18,040 nt of DNA from Verrucomicrobiota bacterium (GTDB lineage Bacteria; Verrucomicrobiota; Verrucomicrobiia; Chthoniobacterales; UBA10450): NCBI GenBank assembly GCA_003219945.1, contig QHQV01000246.1:1-18040 (forward strand), in the 5' to 3' direction. Below the pieces are notes generated by a model that saw only the letters and a list, made by a program, of their open reading frames with translations, ran no database searches and had not been told where the DNA came from. Shown in pieces: positions 14,175 through 18,040 of this stretch (its first letter is position 1; every line of letters begins with the position of its first letter). Made by a program: the position numbers and the translations under genes.

Positions 14175-14899
14175 ATGGCAAGTGAAACTCCGATGCAGCC
14201 GGCGCGGGATTCGGCCGTGGCTGCGGTTGCTACTCCGCCGGAGCGCGCTGATGAAATATTTCTGGAAGGCCACGCTCGCGATTCGCAGAGTTCTGCACGT
14301 TGCTGCGAGTCATGCGCGATTTCCTTCGCGATATCGCGCTCTTCATTTCATTGGTCCTTGCGTGACCGTCTTCGGTTCGGCGCGAATCAAACCTGACGAT
14401 CCGCATTACAAACTGGCCCTGAAAATGGGCGCGGCGATTGCCCGGCTCGGATTCACGGTTATGACCGGCGGCGGACAAGGGGGTTATGGAGGCGGCCCAA
14501 CCGCGGCGCAAAAGAGGTCGGCGGCCGCTCGGTTTGGATGCAACGTCCAGCTGCCATTCGAGGAATCATCCAACATATGTCTCGTTGTGTCCGGCTTCAT
14601 TATTTTTTCGTTCCCAAAGCGGCTGCTGATAAAATATTCCTACGCCTTCGCTGTTATGCTCAGCGGCGTCGGCACCCTCGACGAGCTTTTTGAGGCGCTC
14701 GCTTTGATCAGAACGAGAAGATCAAACATTTTCCGATGTGATCATCGGAACCGATTACTGGCGGCAACTGATCGATTTCATTGAACAGATGGCGGAGCGT
14801 GGGAAAATCAGCTCGTCGGATTTACAGCTGATTGAGACATTTCAACGCAAACCAGACGATTCTCCGCGAAACGTTTCCGAGTGGCCTCTGAATCCGTGA
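14175..14899 (+). pseudogene. LOG-family (TIGR00730-like) nucleotide phosphoribohydrolase, decayed
   Basis: The gene can be followed from ATG 14175 (MASETPMQPARDSAV) to TGA 14897-14899 only by moving between frames. Recognisable pieces, in order, are RADEIFLEG, EFCTLLRVMRDFLRD, RALHFIGPCVTVFGSAR, GFTVMTGGG, VMEAA, NRGAKEVGGRS, GCNVQLPFEESSN, YSYAFAVM, GTLDELFEALALI and GTDYWRQLIDFIEQMAERG. I count about nine single-base indels, mostly in short runs: losses near 14270, 14332, 14597, 14709 and 14737; gains in 14479-14483, 14496-14498, 14533-14535 and near 14630. The catalytic PGGxGT motif is also altered to LSGVGT, and GGGPG to GGGQG, so it is not only a sequencing artefact. Intact relatives cleave nucleotide monophosphates, as in cytokinin activation. 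The stop overlaps the next start (TGATG). Confidence 0.85.
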
Positions 14900-15705
14900 T
14901 GTCTGCACTAAAGCTCTTCATCCTTGTTCAGGCCATTCTTGTGATGGCGGCGTTGGCCCAGATGCTATCTGAGCAAAACAGCCCGCTCACCTCACAAGCG
15001 AAACAGGTGCACGGCCTCGCGGTACCGGTGCCGAAAGAGATTTTCCGTTCTCTCGATCAATTCCGGGACGCGAACTGGCGCGCTGTAAAACGTCCCGAAG
15101 TAGCTAGCTGGAAATCACATGGTGATCAGGCCCAGATCGCAACTCTGCTCGGTGTCGCGATTGCGGAAGGTTTCATTGCAATGGAAGCGGAAGATTCGGC
15201 TGAGGTGAAAAATATCGGTAACAGCGTGCTATCGCTAGCACGAGGACTTGGCATCAGAGAGCGCGCTCTTCGGCGCAGTCGCAGCATTATGGAGCTTGCC
15301 GATAAGAATGAATGGTCGGAGGCGCAGAAAGAGTGGGATGGTGTGCTTTCAGATCTCGAAACCGGAATGATTGAACTCAAAAGTGCACAACTGGCCCAGC
15401 TGGTAAGTCTTGGCGGATGGTTGCGCGGGACAGAGGCTCTATCCGCGCTGGTACTTCAGAATTATTCACCCGAGCGTTCCAATCTTATTCGCCAACCCGC
15501 ACTGATTGATTATTTGGAGGAACAACTTCATGCGATGAGCAGTGACATCCGAGCACGTCCCCTTGTGGTAAAACTGCTCGATGGGATACACACAATTCGT
15601 TCACTCGTTGAAAGCGAAAATGGACCTCTGTCGGAAGAAATGGTCCGAAAAGTCCACGGCGTCTGCGCCGAGCTTGTGCCGCTGTCGTCACGACGGCTTC
15701 AATGA
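14899..15705 (+). CDS. exported helical protein of unknown function
   Basis: ATG 14899 overlaps the LOG-family stop by one base. The 268-residue product starts with a hydrophobic signal or anchor (LKLFILVQAILVMAALAQM, about residues 4-22) and continues as a soluble, mostly helical protein with no cysteine-rich or enzymatic motif I can name. Repeated Leu/Glu/Ala patterns (NIGNSVLSLARGLGIRERAL, EWSEAQKEWDGVLSDLETGM) suggest a helical bundle. It is clean of frameshifts although it lies between two damaged genes, which argues that it is under selection. Periplasmic location is inferred from the signal. The family is unknown to me. Confidence 0.75.
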   Translation: MSALKLFILVQAILVMAALAQMLSEQNSPLTSQAKQVHGLAVPVPKEIFRSLDQFRDANWRAVKRPEVASWKSHGDQAQIATLLGVAIAEGFIAMEAEDSAEVKNIGNSVLSLARGLGIRERALRRSRSIMELADKNEWSEAQKEWDGVLSDLETGMIELKSAQLAQLVSLGGWLRGTEALSALVLQNYSPERSNLIRQPALIDYLEEQLHAMSSDIRARPLVVKLLDGIHTIRSLVESENGPLSEEMVRKVHGVCAELVPLSSRRLQ

Positions 15706-15726
15706 ATTGCCAACTTGAAGGCGCAT

Positions 15727-15988
15727 AGAACTCATCTCTCAAATAGGGAACGGGTGCGTAGCTGGAGATTTGGGGCTGCAGCAAGGCGCGAGGAGAGAGA
15801 ATACCCTTCGTGGATGTTTGACCGACGAGCAACGCCCCTGCAGCGCCAAAGATCTGCAACCCTCCGGGCTAAGTTCTGGCGGCGTTGCTCCTCAGTCATA
15901 GAGCGCCTTGGCTATGCTTCTTCGTCGCGCCTTGCCAGCGGCGCGCCAGAACTTAGCGCACTCATTCCCTATTTGAGAGATGGGTTCT
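15727..15988. mobile_element. 262-bp palindromic element with 31-bp terminal inverted repeats (MITE-like)
   Basis: The ends at 15727-15757 and 15958-15988 are inverted repeats matching at 28 of 31 bases, with the core ATCTCTCAAATAGGGAA at both. Inside are two further nested inverted pairs: around 15766-15782 with 15838-15855 (TTGGGGCTGCAG against CTGCAGCGCCAAA), and a perfect 14-mer GCTAAGTTCTGGCG at 15868-15881 with its complement at 15944-15957. GCAAGGCGCGA occurs in both halves in opposite orientation. No open frame inside resembles a transposase and no target duplication is obvious. The element starts 22 bases after a stop codon and its right end contains the start codon of the next gene. 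Confidence 0.8.
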
Positions 15989-16517
15989 AAGCACCGTCGA
16001 ATTGAAGTTTTTGTTGATCGAATCGAGCAATTGTTCAACTCGATGGATCCTTCGCCGTTCGACGAGAGAGAGCTCGATGATGACGCGGAAGAATTTATCG
16101 TCGGTTGGGCGCGAGAATTTCCGCGCCGCGATCCAGTCTCACTGGTCGTTCATGTGAATCAGCTTCCTGCGCACGGGGACGCAGAGCATCTGCTCGAAAC
16201 CGCTGTACACAATTATTTCACCTATAGAGCCAACCTGAACCGGCTCGAATTTCGCCATCTTCTCAAACAAGGTCGCACCAGCCTATTATTGGCCTGGCGT
16301 TTCTGGCCGCTTGTACTCTCACGAGCCAACTGCTCCGTCGACAAGCAGGAACATAGCCGATCGTGCTTCGCGAAGGCGATTATCGCCGGCTGGGTGGCCA
16401 TGTGGGCGTCCCATGGAAATCTTCCTTTACGAATGGTGGCCGCTCCTGCGCACGGGTCAGCTTTACGAAAAACTGAGCCGGATGCGCGTGGAAGTGCGAA
16501 AAACGAATCGACAGTGA
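15980..16517 (+). pseudogene. membrane protein of unknown function, frameshifted
   Basis: The first 100 residues are soluble and acidic (HRRIEVFVDRIEQLFNSMD, DDDAEEFIVGWAREFP). The membrane part must be read across frames: IGLAFLAACTLTSQLLRR is one frame off (one base lost near 16285), an in-frame TAG follows, IIAGWVAMW returns to the first frame, and RPMEIFLYEWWPLLRTGQLY with LSRMRVEVRKTNRQ is reached after one extra G in the GGG at 16404-16406. The rebuilt protein has a hydrophobic helix and a second amphipathic membrane segment. The ATG at 15980 lies inside the right terminal repeat of the 262-bp element, and no other start is available before the conserved part. The function is unknown. 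It sits 7 bases before a deleted P-type ATPase. Confidence 0.7.
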
Positions 16518-16524
16518 CAACGCC

Positions 16525-16778
16525 ATGGCCATGGTTTTAACAAGCGCAGAGGCCCGCAAGCGCCTCGCCGAATTGGGGGAAAACCGGATAGGCAGTCAAC
16601 GATGCGCGGGCGCGTTCACGTTTTTCATCGCGCAATTCAAGAGTCCAATCATTCTGATTTTGATTGGCGCAGCGGTCGTGTCGCTGTTTTTGCAGGACCG
16701 CACTGATGCGGCGTTGATTCTGGCGATGTGGCGGAAGCAACGAAAGTACTGTTCTATCGTCACACCGTTCAGGCGTGA
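16525..16778 (+). pseudogene. P-type cation ATPase with large internal deletion
   Basis: The first 66 codons match the N-terminus of P2/P3-type cation ATPases (LTSAEARKRLAELGENRIG, then IAQFKSPIILILIGAAVVSL and FLQDRTDAALILA, the first membrane helix). From about 16725, in a different frame, the sequence reads DVAEATKVLFYRHTVQA and stops at 16778, which looks like the extreme C-terminus of the same family. Everything between is gone: actuator, phosphorylation (DKTGT), nucleotide-binding and remaining membrane segments, roughly 750-800 residues. The joint falls at about 16715-16727 and is out of frame. The long frame that seems to continue to 17016 is an accident: it runs into the separate lipoprotein gene. 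An assembly collapse could mimic this. Confidence 0.8.
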
Positions 16779-16869
16779 TCATCGCCCAGAGGCTGACCTG
16801 TGTGCACTTGAACGGACCCCGCTTGACTCTCGTGACGCGCCAAATTATTCGAATCATCAGAGATCAAGG

Positions 16870-17016
16870 ATGAAAGGACCTCTGCTGCTCAGTTTACTTG
16901 TCGCCGGACTGCTTTGTAGCTGCACTGCGACAGACAACAGCACGCGAACTGAACCGAATACCCAGTCTCAAACACAACCGCAGGCGCCAGCGCCGCTACG
17001 GCTACGTCATAACTAG
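16870..17016 (+). CDS. very small lipoprotein
   Basis: ATG 16870 opens 48 residues: a signal peptide (MKGPLLLSLLVAGLL) leading to a lipobox-like LCSC, with the second cysteine (residue 18) the likely lipidated one. A short Thr/Gln/Pro-rich tail follows (TEPNTQSQTQPQAPAP). This is the pattern of entericidin-like or other tiny lipoproteins of unknown role. AAGG lies directly before the ATG, and AGAG lies a few bases upstream. It shares a frame with the ATPase remnant, which hides it in a longer open frame. It is convergent with the kinase gene, 19 bases away. Confidence 0.6.
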   Translation: MKGPLLLSLLVAGLLCSCTATDNSTRTEPNTQSQTQPQAPAPLRLRHN

Positions 17017-17035
17017 TTTGCGTTAGTGACACGCG

Positions 17036-17965
17036 TTAGCCCTTCAGTCTACGTCGTTGCGAGAGCAATTGGCAGTTCGGCGGAACGATCAACGAAATCG
17101 CCCTTGGTACGGCTTCATATCGGACCGTCGAAAAGCGTAACGGTTCACCATCCAGGTTGACTGGAATTGCTTCTTCAGAATGCACCTCCAGCCAGGGTGT
17201 TTGCCAATAGGAGACATATTCGCCATCGGGTGGAAGCTGTTGCAATTCTCGCGCCGCAGCGAGCAACGCCGTTGGCGAGATCGGACGAACCACAAGCACA
17301 TCGAGCAAGCCGTCGTCGATGCATGCGCGAGGAGCGACTTTTATACCGCCGCCTGTCTGCCGCCCATTCCCCACGATTGCCACCGGACCGTTGCCAGTAA
17401 TTTCGCGGTTCGGCAAGATCAGTCTTCCTTGATAATGATGAAGGTTAATGGCGAGAATTGCACCCATCACAGTGTACGCGGCTGGACCAAGCAATCGCTT
17501 GAGGTCCGGTGAAGTGGTCGCGGTGATCTCGGCACCGAAACCAGAGCTGGCTGCATTGATAAACCAATGATCGTTGGCCTTACCGACGTCGATTCGTACT
17601 TCAGCACCTCTCATGCAGAGCGCTAGCGCCTTTTCGGGATTGCGCGGAATGCCGCATGCGATGGCAAAATCATTCGCGGTCCCAAGTGGCACTATTCCCA
17701 AACTGGGCCGTGAAACTGTGGGCATATCCATCAAGCCATGGAGGACCTCGTTCACTGTGCCGTCCCCACCCGCAGCAATCAGCAAATCCACTTTGTCTGC
17801 TTCCGACACAAATCGCCGCGCATCTCCCTTTTCCCAAGTCACTCGCACTTGAATGCGATGCCCGGCTTTTCGTTGCCGAGCAACTGCGGCTCTCAGAGCA
17901 TCATTCGCGGCCACTTTCCCGTTGAGAATCAACTGAACTCGCTTGCGCCTTGCTTTCGTATTCAT
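17036..17965 (-). CDS. YegS/diacylglycerol-kinase-like lipid kinase
   Basis: This 309-residue protein of the DAGK catalytic family (PF00781) phosphorylates a lipid such as diacylglycerol. The nucleotide-binding motif GGDGT is at residues 66-70 (IAAGGDGTVNEVLHG). Conserved GIVPLGTANDFA (residues 90-101) follows, then the C-terminal beta domain with GFGAEITATT, VAIVGNGRQTGGGIKVAP and DDGLLDVLVV. LDGEP near the end is the usual family closing motif. The length matches YegS (about 300). The start is ATG 17965, with no clear Shine-Dalgarno site before it. The gene is intact, alone on its strand, and convergent with the small lipoprotein gene. The exact lipid substrate is not evident. Confidence 0.9.
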   Translation of the reverse strand: MNTKARRKRVQLILNGKVAANDALRAAVARQRKAGHRIQVRVTWEKGDARRFVSEADKVDLLIAAGGDGTVNEVLHGLMDMPTVSRPSLGIVPLGTANDFAIACGIPRNPEKALALCMRGAEVRIDVGKANDHWFINAASSGFGAEITATTSPDLKRLLGPAAYTVMGAILAINLHHYQGRLILPNREITGNGPVAIVGNGRQTGGGIKVAPRACIDDGLLDVLVVRPISPTALLAAARELQQLPPDGEYVSYWQTPWLEVHSEEAIPVNLDGEPLRFSTVRYEAVPRAISLIVPPNCQLLSQRRRLKG

Positions 17966-18040
17966 GGAAACACGCGCGGGCGGTTGGAAAGCGTTCGACT
18001 TTTCAAAAACTTCTTTCCGTTCTCCGCGCGCGTAATGAGA

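Noticed and set aside
14175..14899. Sequencing error alone as the cause of the LOG-family damage
   Set aside because: The run-length indels fit that idea, but the PGG-to-LSG and GGGPG-to-GGGQG changes and the clean genes on both sides favour real decay. Reads would be needed to settle it.
15700..16000. Complete insertion sequence
   Set aside because: There is no transposase frame between the inverted ends, only 262 bp, and I could not find a target-site duplication. It is therefore called MITE-like.
16525..17016. Single 163-residue protein spanning ATPase start and lipoprotein
   Set aside because: The middle (about residues 67-115) is out-of-frame ATPase tail and intergenic sequence, and a proper signal peptide with lipobox begins at 16870. 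It is two units that share a frame by chance.
17020..17041. Terminator between the lipoprotein and kinase genes
   Set aside because: The sequence has a direct repeat (GCGTTAG twice, 6 bases apart), not a hairpin, and lacks a T run.

Overview
The window looks like a chromosomal segment from a Gram-negative bacterium of the Verrucomicrobiota, probably a Chthoniobacterales (Spartobacteria) soil lineage. This placement is an inference. It rests on an outer-membrane porin with an N-terminal coiled coil, the families present (sigma-54, a Cys-rich GMC oxidoreductase, a DR2241-like cobalamin/siroheme-type chelatase set) and several dispersed repeats whose translated peptides are familiar from that group. 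No rRNA, tRNA, CRISPR array or phage gene was seen.

Positions 1-5545: a phosphate/arsenic block. A PhoB-like regulator and a PhoR-like sensor kinase read leftwards into a thioredoxin-type arsenate reductase (frameshifted), an aquaglyceroporin of the arsenite-channel type, and a DUF6428-like gene (frameshifted and cut by the window edge). A large porin reads divergently. Between regulator and porin lies a run of 7-bp elements at 11-bp period that reads like a PHO box, so the porin and perhaps the regulator are likely under phosphate control. Arsenate enters through phosphate routes, which makes the linkage sensible. The porin ends at a strong intrinsic terminator.

Positions 5588-9077: a small basic protein of unknown role, a secreted protein of unknown role on the minus strand, about 540 bases with no gene I can defend, an intact GMC oxidoreductase, then a junk island holding a REP-like palindrome, a C-terminal scrap of a TPR-type protein and an imperfect inverted repeat.

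Positions 9084-12583: a plus-strand run of a two-domain CbiX-like chelatase, a GAF protein, a 4Fe-4S protein resembling the accessory part of Deinococcus DR2241, and an amidohydrolase of the nucleoside-deaminase type. Three of these four genes carry a dispersed repeat inserted in frame inside the coding sequence.

Positions 12713-18040: an intact rpoN followed by a heavily decayed LOG-family gene, an intact exported protein, a 262-bp element with 31-bp terminal inverted repeats and internal palindromes, a frameshifted membrane protein whose apparent start codon lies inside that element, a P-type ATPase reduced to its two ends by a large internal deletion, a tiny lipoprotein, and an intact YegS/diacylglycerol-kinase-like gene facing the other way. 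Frameshifts are concentrated at the left edge and at 14.2-16.8 kb, whereas the central genes are clean. The damage therefore looks local, not window-wide.
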